DNA of 64,000 nt from the NCBI RefSeq assembly GCF_900129045.1, contig NZ_FQTX01000006.1, forward strand, positions 1 through 64,000, written 5' to 3'. Shown here one piece after another: positions 1 through 8,190 of the stretch (positions are counted from its first letter, which is position 1; each line of letters begins with the position of its first letter). A program made the position numbers and the translations under genes. Source of the stretch: Bifidobacterium merycicum DSM 6492 (lineage in GTDB: Bacteria; Actinomycetota; Actinomycetes; Actinomycetales; Bifidobacteriaceae). A model generated the notes under the pieces. It was given only the letters and a program-made list of their open reading frames with translations, did not search any database and had not been told where the DNA came from.

Positions 1-45
1 CAAGGGGTGGAGCTGACCGGTACTAACGGGGGAAAGGCAATCACA
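1..45 (+). rRNA. 3' end of 23S rRNA gene (partial)
   Basis: The first bases contain GTGGAGCTGACCGGTACTAA, the conserved segment near the 3' end of bacterial 23S rRNA. A 5S gene follows about 165 bases later on the same strand, so this is the distal end of an rrn operon. The exact 3' end is estimated because the pairing partner at the 5' end of 23S lies outside the window. Confidence 0.9.
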
Positions 46-210
46 CAACACGCCATGTTGTTTTTGGCGTTGCCCGTATTGCGTCCTTCGGCTTGTTCCC
101 CCGGCAGGGAGCATCCGTTTGGTCCACGGAACGAATTCGCGTCCATTGTCCGGTTCCCGAACCGCCATATGCCACCGTCCCCCCGGCGGGGTGGTGATAG
201 GTTGAAGATT

Positions 211-327
211 TGCGGCGACCATAGCCAAGGTGAGACGCCCGGTCCCATTCCGAACCCGGAAGCTAAGGCCTTGCACGGCGATGGTACTGCACCTGAGAGG
301 GTGTGGGAGAGTAGCACGTCGCCGCTC
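211..327 (+). rRNA. rrf: 5S ribosomal RNA
   Basis: The stretch has the 5S hallmarks: TGCGGCGACCATAGCCAAGG at the 5' end, the conserved CCCATTCCGAACCCGGAAG block in the middle, and GGTGTGGGAGAGTAGCACGT before a 3' end that pairs with the 5' end. The length of about 117 bases is normal. It is the last gene of the rrn operon; no tRNA lies between 23S and 5S. Confidence 0.95.
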
Positions 328-341
328 CACACGATACGGTT

Positions 342-387
342 CCCCCCGGTCGAGCCCCCACGGGCTCCCGGGGGGTTCCTCGTTTTT
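342..387 (+). terminator. rrn operon terminator
   Basis: A strong hairpin (left arm CCCCCCGG then GAGCCC; right arm GGGCTC then CCGGGGGG; 342-375) is followed by a T-rich tail. It sits about 15 bases after 5S and is a typical intrinsic terminator. Confidence 0.9.
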
Positions 388-1228
388 CCCCCCCCGCACG
401 CACGCGCGGGCGGGCGCCACGGTACGGGACACGGGCGTCCCTCCCTCCCCTCCCCATTCGTCTTCGTCCACTCGTATTCCCCGTTCGCATCCATTCGAGC
501 GTCCATCCGTTCCTTCCCTTCCCTCATCCCTTCCCTCCCCGTGTTCGTTCGCATCCGCTGGACCGCGTCCCGACCGTCGGACCGGGGGGGGGATCCGGAT
601 TCGATGATCGGGGGCGCGGTCCTTCCGCATGCGGGGGATCGGGAGCGCCATGACGACGGGCCCCGGCGCGAGGCGCCGGATCCCCATCGGGGCCGGGGGC
701 GCGCCCGCCGGACGGCCCGCCGCGCCCGGGCAGGCCGCGGAGAACGGGGCCATACGGGTCCGGCGGCGGGGCGGACGGGCAGGGAAAACAGGGAAGGCCG
801 CAGGGCGTCGTCCCTGGTTTATATAGGTGAGGATGGTGGTGGTTTGTCTATTGAGAGTATGTTCCATAACGGAATCCTCTCGGTGGGGTGAAAGCTGTGT
901 CGTTGATCCTAGGGCACATGGCTTATGTGATTCGGAATGGGCGCAACGATGCGTCGCTTCTGAATTATGATATCGAGCTTCTTGTCATCTATGATGTTTT
1001 GCTGGCACTTGTCACAGTAGTTTAAGGTCTTGTTTTGAAGATATGTTTGCGCTGTTGTTCGGCGTGTTCGGTTGGCGGGGGCAGCGTAAATAGTTTTCGC
1101 AGTTAATCATGTTTGGGCGGAAGTCTGTAATTTCCTGCGTTTGGAATACTTAAATCTATTCGAGAGTTTCGCAAATATTTGCATATAGAACTTTCGCAAC
1201 AACAATTTTAAGTATTTAGTTAAGCGAT
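388..1228. other. Long intergenic stretch between rrn and xylo-oligosaccharide operon
   Basis: No gene is supported here. Bases 388-800 are GC-rich and low in complexity, with C-rich runs such as repeated TTCCCT and CGTCC units, and open frames across them are readthrough. From about 820 the sequence becomes AT-richer. A GTG-started frame of 45 codons (888-1025) is the only short frame with a somewhat coding look (many I, L, V, Y, N), but it has no convincing ribosome binding site and I do not recognise it. The rest is upstream regulatory DNA of the next operon. Confidence 0.6.
1171..1182. promoter_or_regulatory. Palindrome GCAAATATTTGC, candidate regulator site
   Basis: This is a perfect 12-base palindrome in AT-rich DNA, about 45 bases upstream of the -35 box of the xylo-oligosaccharide operon. 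Its size and symmetry suit a LacI-family operator, the usual control type for bifidobacterial oligosaccharide loci. No regulator gene lies in the window, so the link is inference. Confidence 0.45.
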
Positions 1229-1258
1229 TTGACTTTCTTGAAAGTTAAACCATATAAT
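1229..1258 (+). promoter_or_regulatory. Promoter of the xylo-oligosaccharide operon
   Basis: TTGACT (1229-1234) and TATAAT (1253-1258) are separated by 18 bases, a near-consensus housekeeping promoter. It is the best match in the region and lies 125 bases before the first gene. The long leader contains the imperfect palindrome at 1277-1292. Confidence 0.75.
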
Positions 1259-1276
1259 CAAACAGTGCTTTGACTG

Positions 1277-1292
1277 AAATGCTAAAGCATTT
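1277..1292. promoter_or_regulatory. Inverted repeat AAATGC-TAAA-GCATTT, candidate operator
   Basis: Six-base arms separated by four bases lie just downstream of the expected transcription start (about 20-35 bases after the -10 box). That position is typical of a repressor roadblock site. It differs from the palindrome at 1171-1182, so two different regulators or one tolerant regulator are possible. Confidence 0.4.
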
Positions 1293-1382
1293 ACGAAACA
1301 TGAAGATGTGTGTTCGTGCATGTCGCCAAAGGAGGAAGACTTTTGTATTCCCACATCCGATATTGAATAAGGAGATGCAGCA

Positions 1383-3425
1383 ATGAAGTTTGAATACCAT
1401 GTCAAACCAACCGGCAACGATGCTGCGTGCGGCGACGCGGAGCATCCGTTCGCCACGATTTCCAAGGCCGCGCAGATGGCCTCTCCGGGTGATACGGTAA
1501 TCGTGCATGAAGGCGTATACCGCGAACAAGTCGATCCGAAACGCGGCGGTCTGAGTGAACATGAGCGCATCACCTACTGCGGAGCCGAAGGCGAAGCACG
1601 GCCGGTTATCAAAGGCTCGGAATGCGTGCAGGGCTGGACGGAATTGGCCGATCACCCGCATGTGTGGACGGTGATGCTTGATAATACGATGTTCGGGGAT
1701 TTCAATCCATTCGCGACCCCGATTTTCGGTGACTGGCTGGAAATGCCCAAGTTCGGCAAGGATCCGGACAAACATCTTGGCGATGTGTATCTCAATGGTG
1801 TTTCCTTCTTCGAATCGACGACGTTGGAAGGCGTATACGATCCGCAACCGCGTGATACGGATGAGGATTTCGCGTTGAAGATTCCCTGCCCTGTGCCGGA
1901 TGTGGACCGTACACGTTATGTATGGCATGCCGAAGTGGACGAGAATGCCGGCACCACAACGATCTGGGCGAATTTCCAAGGTGCCGATCCGAATGAGGAA
2001 CTGGTGGAGGTCAGTGTTCGTCGCGCATGCTTCTTCCCCTCCCGCAACCATGTCAACTACATCACCGTGCGTGGCTTTGAAATGGCGCAGGCCGCTGGAG
2101 ATTGGGCGCCGCCTACCTCGCAGCAGTGGGGCATGATCGGCCCGAACTGGTCGTATGGCTGGATCATCGAAGACAACGTGCTGCATGACGCCAAATTCTC
2201 CGCGGTGTCATTGGGCAAGGAAATCTCATCCGGCGACAACGAGTGGACGAAAACCGAGCGCAAGACCGGTTACCAGTACCAGTTGGAGGCCGTGTTCAAG
2301 GCCCGTCGCATCGGCTGGGAAAAGGGGCTGATCGGCGGTCATATCGTACGCAACAACGACATCTACGAGTGTGGACAGAATGCCATCGTCGGACATATGG
2401 GCAGCGCATTCTGCCGTATCGAGCATAACCATGTCCATCACATTGCGTTGAAGCGTGAATTCTTCGGATGGGAAGTCGCTGGCATCAAATTCCATGCCGC
2501 ATTGGATACGGTCATTGCCAACAACAACATCCACGACTGCTCGCTGGGCATGTGGATGGATTGGCAGACGCAGGGCACGCGCATCACGTGCAATGTGTTC
2601 CACGATAACGTCCGTGACCTCATGATTGAAGTGAGTCATGGGCCGTATCTGGTGGACAATAACGTTTTCGCCTCGCCGGTGATGTTCCAGAACTGGTCGC
2701 AAGGTGGCGCCTTCGTCAACAATCTGATTTGCGGCGGCATTGAACCGCATACCGTCCCCGACCGTTCCACGCCGTATCACTATCCGCACACCACCGAGGT
2801 GGCCGGGTGCGCTGTGGTATCCGGCGGCGATGAGCGTTGGCTGAACAACATGTTCGCGCCGCAACCGGTGAAACCGACCGTCGGTGAATATGGTTTGTCC
2901 GCCTACAGCGATTGCCCGATGTCGATGCATGAATACCTGGAACGCCAGCGGGCCATGTGGGCAAATCCTTCGCAGGGTGGTGACGAGCACAATCCTCTGC
3001 AGTCTCTATACGCGGGCGGCAACATCTATCTGTCCGGCGCACAGGGGCTGAACAAGCAGGAAGGTGCGGCCGACGATTCGGAGCGCATGCAGGAGGACGC
3101 CCCGTTCTTCGGCGGCACCGCCTCCACGAGCGTTGCGTGCGATGAGCCCATGCCGGTGACATTGGTCGAAGAACCCGATGGACTGTACCTGCAGTGCACT
3201 GTGCCACAGGCCGTCGCCGATACCAGGATGCAGGTCGTCACCAGCGATATGCTCGGCGTGCCTCGCATCGTGGAGGAACGCTATGAACAGCCCGATGGCA
3301 GTGACTATGTGCTGGACACCGACTTGCTGGGACAAGCCTTGACCGCAACGGAACGCAAAGCCGGGGCGTTGAATGGTCTTGTCTCCGGAAAGAATCGCAT
3401 CCGAATCTGGGAATGGAACAACTGA
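1383..3425 (+). CDS. xylB: GH120 beta-xylosidase
   Basis: Predicted glycoside hydrolase family 120 beta-xylosidase of 680 residues that releases xylose from the non-reducing end of xylo-oligosaccharides. The N-terminus resembles DUF1565 beta-helix proteins (HPFATISKAAQMASPGDTV), and many N-rich turns indicate a right-handed parallel beta-helix. Asp393 (in MWMDWQTQGT) and Glu416 (in DLMIEVSHG) are 23 residues apart, the spacing of the nucleophile and acid/base reported for the Thermoanaerobacterium GH120 enzyme. There is no signal peptide, so it acts in the cytoplasm on imported sugars. AAGGAG lies 8 bases before the ATG. It is first in the operon, and the next gene begins one base after its stop. 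The name follows the B. adolescentis enzyme. Confidence 0.88.
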   Translation: MKFEYHVKPTGNDAACGDAEHPFATISKAAQMASPGDTVIVHEGVYREQVDPKRGGLSEHERITYCGAEGEARPVIKGSECVQGWTELADHPHVWTVMLDNTMFGDFNPFATPIFGDWLEMPKFGKDPDKHLGDVYLNGVSFFESTTLEGVYDPQPRDTDEDFALKIPCPVPDVDRTRYVWHAEVDENAGTTTIWANFQGADPNEELVEVSVRRACFFPSRNHVNYITVRGFEMAQAAGDWAPPTSQQWGMIGPNWSYGWIIEDNVLHDAKFSAVSLGKEISSGDNEWTKTERKTGYQYQLEAVFKARRIGWEKGLIGGHIVRNNDIYECGQNAIVGHMGSAFCRIEHNHVHHIALKREFFGWEVAGIKFHAALDTVIANNNIHDCSLGMWMDWQTQGTRITCNVFHDNVRDLMIEVSHGPYLVDNNVFASPVMFQNWSQGGAFVNNLICGGIEPHTVPDRSTPYHYPHTTEVAGCAVVSGGDERWLNNMFAPQPVKPTVGEYGLSAYSDCPMSMHEYLERQRAMWANPSQGGDEHNPLQSLYAGGNIYLSGAQGLNKQEGAADDSERMQEDAPFFGGTASTSVACDEPMPVTLVEEPDGLYLQCTVPQAVADTRMQVVTSDMLGVPRIVEERYEQPDGSDYVLDTDLLGQALTATERKAGALNGLVSGKNRIRIWEWNN

Positions 3426-3426
3426 T

Positions 3427-4566
3427 ATGACAAATGCAACCGATACCAGCAAGACATTGGGCGAGTCCATGTTCGCACAGTGCGGATATGCCCAGGACGC
3501 CATCGATAAGCGCGTGTCACAGGTCTGGTATGAAATTTTCGAAGGTCCGAACAAATTCTATTGGGAGAACGACGAAGGTCTTGCCTATGTGATGGACACC
3601 GGCAACAACGATGTACGTACCGAGGGTATGAGCTATGCGATGATGATCGCCCTGCAATACGACCGTAAGGACGTATTCGACAAGCTGTGGGGCTGGGTAA
3701 TGCGTCACATGTACATGGAGGACGGTCATCATGCGCATTATTTCGCATGGTCGGTCGCGCCGGACGGTACGCCGAACTCGAATGGTCCTGCACCTGACGG
3801 CGAGGAATATTTCGCGATGGACCTGTTCCTCGCCTCCCGTCGCTGGGGTGATGGCGAGGATATCTACGAATATTCCGCATGGGGACGCGAGATCTTGAGA
3901 TATTGCGTTCATAAGGGCGAACGCTACGACGGCGAGCCCATGTGGAATCCCGACAACAAGCTCATCAAGTTCATTCCGGAAACCGAGTGGAGCGATCCGT
4001 CCTACCATCTGCCGCACTTCTATGAAGTATTCGCCGAAGAAGCCGACGAAGAAGACCGTCCATTTTGGCATGAGGCAGCCGCCGCAAGCCGTCGCTATCT
4101 GCAGGCGGCCTGCGACGAGCGGACCGGCATGAACGCTGAATACGCGGATTATGACGGAAAGCCGCATGTCGACGAGTCCAATCATTGGCATTTCTATTCC
4201 GACGCCTACCGTACCGCGGCGAATATCGGACTGGATGTAGCCTGGAACGGTCTGCAGGAAGTGCTGTGCGACCGCGTCGCCGCGCTGCAGCGATTCTTCC
4301 TGACCCACGACCGTACTAGCGTCTACGCCATCGACGGCACCGCCGTGGACGAGGTCGTGCTTCATCCGGTCGGATTCCTGGCCGCGACCGCGCAAGGCTC
4401 ACTTGCGGCGGTGCATTCGGCCCAGCCCGACGCGGAGCATAATGCCCGTGAATGGGTGCGCATGCTGTGGAATACGCCGATGCGAACCGGCACGCGTCGT
4501 TACTATGACAATTTCCTCTATGCTTTCGCCATGCTGGCGTTGAGCGGAAAGTATCGGTATGAATGA
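3427..4566 (+). CDS. rexA: GH8 reducing-end xylose-releasing exo-oligoxylanase
   Basis: Cytoplasmic GH8 enzyme of 379 residues, the size of the characterised B. adolescentis RexA, which removes xylose from the reducing end of xylo-oligosaccharides. The alpha/alpha-barrel motif RTEGMSYAMM carries the general acid Glu66, and HFYSDAYRTAANIG carries the proposed base Asp259. The ATG at 3427, one base after the xylB stop, was chosen over an upstream in-frame GTG because it gives the family length and normal N-terminus; the separate binding site is weak, so translation is probably coupled. Its stop overlaps the next start (ATGA). Acting from the opposite chain end, it complements xylB and the GH43 enzyme. 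Confidence 0.87.
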   Translation: MTNATDTSKTLGESMFAQCGYAQDAIDKRVSQVWYEIFEGPNKFYWENDEGLAYVMDTGNNDVRTEGMSYAMMIALQYDRKDVFDKLWGWVMRHMYMEDGHHAHYFAWSVAPDGTPNSNGPAPDGEEYFAMDLFLASRRWGDGEDIYEYSAWGREILRYCVHKGERYDGEPMWNPDNKLIKFIPETEWSDPSYHLPHFYEVFAEEADEEDRPFWHEAAAASRRYLQAACDERTGMNAEYADYDGKPHVDESNHWHFYSDAYRTAANIGLDVAWNGLQEVLCDRVAALQRFFLTHDRTSVYAIDGTAVDEVVLHPVGFLAATAQGSLAAVHSAQPDAEHNAREWVRMLWNTPMRTGTRRYYDNFLYAFAMLALSGKYRYE

Positions 4567-6170
4567 TGATTACCTCAACTAATCCTATGGTCTACACTAA
4601 TCCTGTGGTCTACACGGATTTTCCTGATCCGGACATCATCCGGGTCGGGGACGTGTATTACATGGCCACTACGACTATGCATTTCACACCCGGGTGCGAT
4701 ATTCTGCGCAGCTATGACCTGGTGCATTGGGAATTCATTGCGCACGCATTGAATATCGTGGCGGATACCCCTGAAGAACGTTTGGAATGTGAAGGTGCCA
4801 ACGCCTACGGTCGAGGCATGTGGGCGCCGTCACTGCGTTACCATCGAGGCACCTGGTATGTGTTGTTTGCCGCCAACGATACGCATACCAGCTATCTGCT
4901 GACGGCGGACGATCCATGCGGCCCATGGCGAAAGCGTGAGCTTGACGGCTTCTATCACGACAGCGGACTGTTCTTTGACGACGATGATCGAGCCTATGTC
5001 GTATATGGGCAGTCGACATTGCGCATCACGGAGTTGAATCCTGAATTAAGCGGGCCGATGCCGGGTGGGCTCGACCGGGTCATCGCACAGGACGATCCGC
5101 AGGCTGACCTTGGTTATGAGGGCAGTCACCTATACAAGCATGATGGACGCTATTACGTCTTCACCTGTCACTTCCCGAAAGGCAAGGGCAAAACAGAAGC
5201 CTGCTTGATAGCCGAATCCTTGGATGGCGCTTTCGAAGCGCGTGAAATTATCGACGACGACCTGTCCTTCCACGGTTACGGAGTCGCGCAAGGCGGTATG
5301 GTGGACACTCCGGACGGTGACTGGTATGCATTCATGATGCAGGACCGCGGCGGTGTGGGACGCGTGCCGACACTGATGCCGATGCGGTTCGGCGAGGACG
5401 GATTCCCCGTCATCGGCGAGAACGGCAAAGTGCCGCAGTCGGTCAGCGTGCCGGCTGCAAGCTGTGCCGAACCTGTCGCGCCCATCAACGGCAGCGAATT
5501 CATAGCCCGGCATAACGCCGAAGGCGGAGTCGATGCCAACTGTCTGCAGCCATACTGGCAGTTCAATCACATCACACATAACGAATACTGGTCACTGACG
5601 GAACGTCCGGGAGCATTCCGCCTGCATTCCGGACGCATCAGCTCGAATCTCAATCATGCATGGAACACGCTGACGCAGCGCACGATGGGGCCGGTGACGG
5701 TGGCCGAAGTCACCGTCGACGCGTCGACATTGCATGATGGCGACTTCGCCGGATTGGCGGCGTTCCAAGGATGCTATTCCTACATCGCGCTTACGCGAAG
5801 GAACGGCCGCACGATGCTGACCGTCCAATACAAGCCGGTGAATGACGATTCCATCTTCTCCGACGATGATTGGGACAGTCCAGCCGTAACGGATGCGGAA
5901 ATCATGGCGAATGCGGATTGCATGCGCCTGCGCGCGGTATATGATTTCACCGATTGCAAGGATGAAGTGACGTTCTTCTACCGCGATGCGGATACGCCGG
6001 AATCCGAATGGCGTCCATTGGGGACAGCGCACCGGATGGTCTTCAAAATGGATCATTTCACAGGTTGCCGTATCGGATTGTTCCTGTATTCGACAAAAGA
6101 GACCGGTGGAATCGCCGATTTTTACGACTTTGCGTATTCGACGCCGAATACGAAGGAAGGAGGGCGATGA
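4563..6170 (+). CDS. xylC: GH43 beta-xylosidase
   Basis: Glycoside hydrolase family 43 protein of 535 residues. A five-bladed propeller covers about residues 10-310 with the expected triad: Asp22 (in DFPDPD) as base, Asp133 (in HDSGLF) as pKa modulator and Glu186 (in GYEGSHLYK) as acid. Residues about 320-530 form a beta-sandwich of the GH43 C2 type (DUF1349-like), as in beta-xylosidases of the XynB3 group. No signal peptide. It overlaps both neighbours by four bases (ATGA), so the operon is tightly coupled; ATG at 4566 is an equally possible start. An arabinofuranosidase side activity cannot be excluded from sequence alone. Confidence 0.86.
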   Translation: MMITSTNPMVYTNPVVYTDFPDPDIIRVGDVYYMATTTMHFTPGCDILRSYDLVHWEFIAHALNIVADTPEERLECEGANAYGRGMWAPSLRYHRGTWYVLFAANDTHTSYLLTADDPCGPWRKRELDGFYHDSGLFFDDDDRAYVVYGQSTLRITELNPELSGPMPGGLDRVIAQDDPQADLGYEGSHLYKHDGRYYVFTCHFPKGKGKTEACLIAESLDGAFEAREIIDDDLSFHGYGVAQGGMVDTPDGDWYAFMMQDRGGVGRVPTLMPMRFGEDGFPVIGENGKVPQSVSVPAASCAEPVAPINGSEFIARHNAEGGVDANCLQPYWQFNHITHNEYWSLTERPGAFRLHSGRISSNLNHAWNTLTQRTMGPVTVAEVTVDASTLHDGDFAGLAAFQGCYSYIALTRRNGRTMLTVQYKPVNDDSIFSDDDWDSPAVTDAEIMANADCMRLRAVYDFTDCKDEVTFFYRDADTPESEWRPLGTAHRMVFKMDHFTGCRIGLFLYSTKETGGIADFYDFAYSTPNTKEGGR

Positions 6171-7618
6171 AGCGACAGGCCATAGTGGCGCAGGGAACTG
6201 TCGAAGGCTTGGCGGCTGAAGATCAGGGCATCACCGTGTTCCGAGGGGTCCCGTTCGCTCAGCCTCCCGTCGGCGGTCTGCGCTGGCGTGCGCCGCAGCC
6301 GGCCCTGCCATGGGATGGTGTGCTGCAAGCCTTCGATTTCGGGCCTACCGCGATGCAGCCGACGCCGGGCGCCTCCGATGATTTCTATGATCGTGAATGG
6401 GGCACCGATCCGGCCGTGCCGATGAGCGAGGATTGCCTCTACCTGAATATTTGGACTCCGGCATTACGCGGATATGGCGCGGATAGCATGGTAGCCTCCG
6501 AAAAGCTGCCGGTCATGGTCTGGATCTACGGCGGGGTCTATCAATGCGGCGGCACATTTGAAAAGGAATTCGACGGCACACATCTTGCCGCGAACGGCGT
6601 CGTTGTGGTCAGTGTGGCCTATCGTCTGAATGCATTCGGGTTTATGACGCACCCTTTGCTGCATGAGGAGGCCGTAGAACGCGGCGACGGCGAACCATAT
6701 GCGAATTTCGGATTCCTGGATCAGCGTGCCGGAATCCAATGGGTGAAGGAAAACATCGCGAAGTTCGGCGGAGATCCGGAAAACATCACGGTTTTCGGTC
6801 AATCGGCCGGTGCCGCCAGCGTCTTGGCCCAGATCTGCTCGCCGATGAATCATGGCCTGTTTCAGAAAGCCATCATGCAATCCGGCTCAGGCCTAGGGCA
6901 TTTCAATGCGCGGCAGGACACGCTGGAGCATGCGCAGGCCAACGGAATCCGTCTGTTCGAAGCATTGGGTGTCTCCACGCTGGAGCAGGCCCGTGCAATC
7001 CCGGCCCGAACAGTATTGGAAGCCGCCGAGTCCCTGCCTGTTCCACCGGACAGCGGACGTGAAGATGACTGGTCGATGATCGTCAATTGGGTGCCATGCG
7101 TGGACGGCCTGTTCCTTCCCGATCAGGAGGATCGTATTGTCGAGGGCTGCAGGGCCAACAACGTCGACATGCTGGTCGGCAACACGACCAATGAGTTCAT
7201 CGTTTCGACTGAAGATGGGAAGCCTGTGCGTGTCGGCCAGCTCGGCAATCTCACGCTGATCCGCAAATGGACCGCAAGCGGTGGGACCACGCCATACTAC
7301 TATCATTTCGATGTCGCTATGCCGGGGGATGATGCCGGAGCCTTCCACTCGTCCGATCTGTGGTTCTCCTTTGGAAGTCTTGCGAAATGCTGGCGTCCGT
7401 TCGTTGGATGGCATTACGATCTGGCAAGGCGAATGGGGCTGTACTGGACCAATTTTGCCGCCAATGGCGATCCCAACGGAACGGACCGTGACGGAACGCC
7501 GCTTCCTGTATGGGATCCTTGCATCGGTGAGGAATGCCCCGCCATGCATTTGTGCCAAGAACCGGGCATGCGGACGGATTGGCTTACCGAAACGGATCGA
7601 AAAGCATTCGGCATGTGA
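6167..7618 (+). CDS. Type B carboxylesterase, probably acts on acylated xylo-oligosaccharides
   Basis: Alpha/beta hydrolase of the carboxylesterase type B family, 483 residues. Visible motifs are FRGVPFAQPPVGGLRW near the N-terminus, SEDCLYLNIW (88-97) and the nucleophile elbow FGQSAGAAS with Ser213. A segment HSSDLWFSFG near residue 390 fits the catalytic His region. No signal peptide. The ATG overlaps the GH43 stop (ATGA) and has AAGGAGGG just upstream; longer in-frame starts inside the GH43 gene are unlikely. Its place in a xylo-oligosaccharide operon suggests removal of acetyl or feruloyl groups, but the family has wide substrate range and this is inference. Confidence 0.8.
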   Translation: MKRQAIVAQGTVEGLAAEDQGITVFRGVPFAQPPVGGLRWRAPQPALPWDGVLQAFDFGPTAMQPTPGASDDFYDREWGTDPAVPMSEDCLYLNIWTPALRGYGADSMVASEKLPVMVWIYGGVYQCGGTFEKEFDGTHLAANGVVVVSVAYRLNAFGFMTHPLLHEEAVERGDGEPYANFGFLDQRAGIQWVKENIAKFGGDPENITVFGQSAGAASVLAQICSPMNHGLFQKAIMQSGSGLGHFNARQDTLEHAQANGIRLFEALGVSTLEQARAIPARTVLEAAESLPVPPDSGREDDWSMIVNWVPCVDGLFLPDQEDRIVEGCRANNVDMLVGNTTNEFIVSTEDGKPVRVGQLGNLTLIRKWTASGGTTPYYYHFDVAMPGDDAGAFHSSDLWFSFGSLAKCWRPFVGWHYDLARRMGLYWTNFAANGDPNGTDRDGTPLPVWDPCIGEECPAMHLCQEPGMRTDWLTETDRKAFGM

Positions 7619-7654
7619 CGGCATGCCGTTGATGTATACATACTGATATGTAAA

Positions 7655-7682
7655 CAGGGACGGTCTTTGTGGATTGTCCCTG
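7655..7682 (+). terminator. Hairpin after the xylo-oligosaccharide operon
   Basis: CAGGGAC and GTCCCTG form a 7-bp stem with a 14-base loop 36 bases after the last stop. There is no T-run, so it may be a weak terminator or an mRNA end stabiliser. Confidence 0.4.
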
Positions 7683-7835
7683 CCGCATAATGGGTTGCCG
7701 GCAAATAGACATGGTCGCCTATTACCGGCTGTAAATCCTGAAAAAGCATCTGATGAAAGAAACGTCATGCGCAATGATATCGGTAGTGCCCGAAGGGTTG
7801 CGCATTGTGGATCATGGCCGTCCATGGCGCGATGA

Positions 7836-7997
7836 TCAGTTCGCTTCCATGAGGCTGCCACCGAGCCGGGGCGTGTCCGGATAGCGGCGGGTCGGCCATC
7901 CGTTCGCGGTGACGTAGCGGATTCCGGCGCATACGGGCATCAACGCGCCGTTCCCGTCCGGGAAGCCCGAATCACAAAGCGCGCAGGATTTCGGGCC
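7836..7997 (-). pseudogene. Gene remnant: C-terminal fragment of an unidentified protein
   Basis: The minus strand has a 53-codon open stretch between two stops with coding character: two Cys near the start (CALC), then PDGNGALMPVC, GIRYVTANGWPTRRYPD and a terminal GGSLMEAN. It has no start codon with a binding site, and the DNA upstream of it (8000-8100) is AT-rich and non-coding. It looks like the tail of a gene whose front was deleted. I cannot name the family. The remainder of the 7619-8190 gap holds only a small hairpin (GGATGTGC/GCACGCATCC, 8053-8076) and presumably the sortase promoter. Confidence 0.4.
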
Positions 7998-8190
7998 TTA
8001 TCACCATATGTTATTATTTCTTGAATAAAGGGGTTAATTTTTCATGCTTAAGGATGTGCGCTTCGGCACGCATCCAAACAAGCGCATCCGTTGCGGTTAT
8101 TGTCTCACGATGGTTCGCGCGAAGCGATGAACCAGTAACATGTGCGGAGTTCTGGCATGGTCATACGTTTGACGCGGCTGATGACGGCGA

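Noticed and set aside
7-891. Open frames of 60-294 codons across the rRNA genes and the following GC-rich stretch
   Set aside because: They run through 23S/5S rRNA and low-complexity C-rich DNA, have no binding sites and give Pro/Arg/Ser-rich proteins with no domain.
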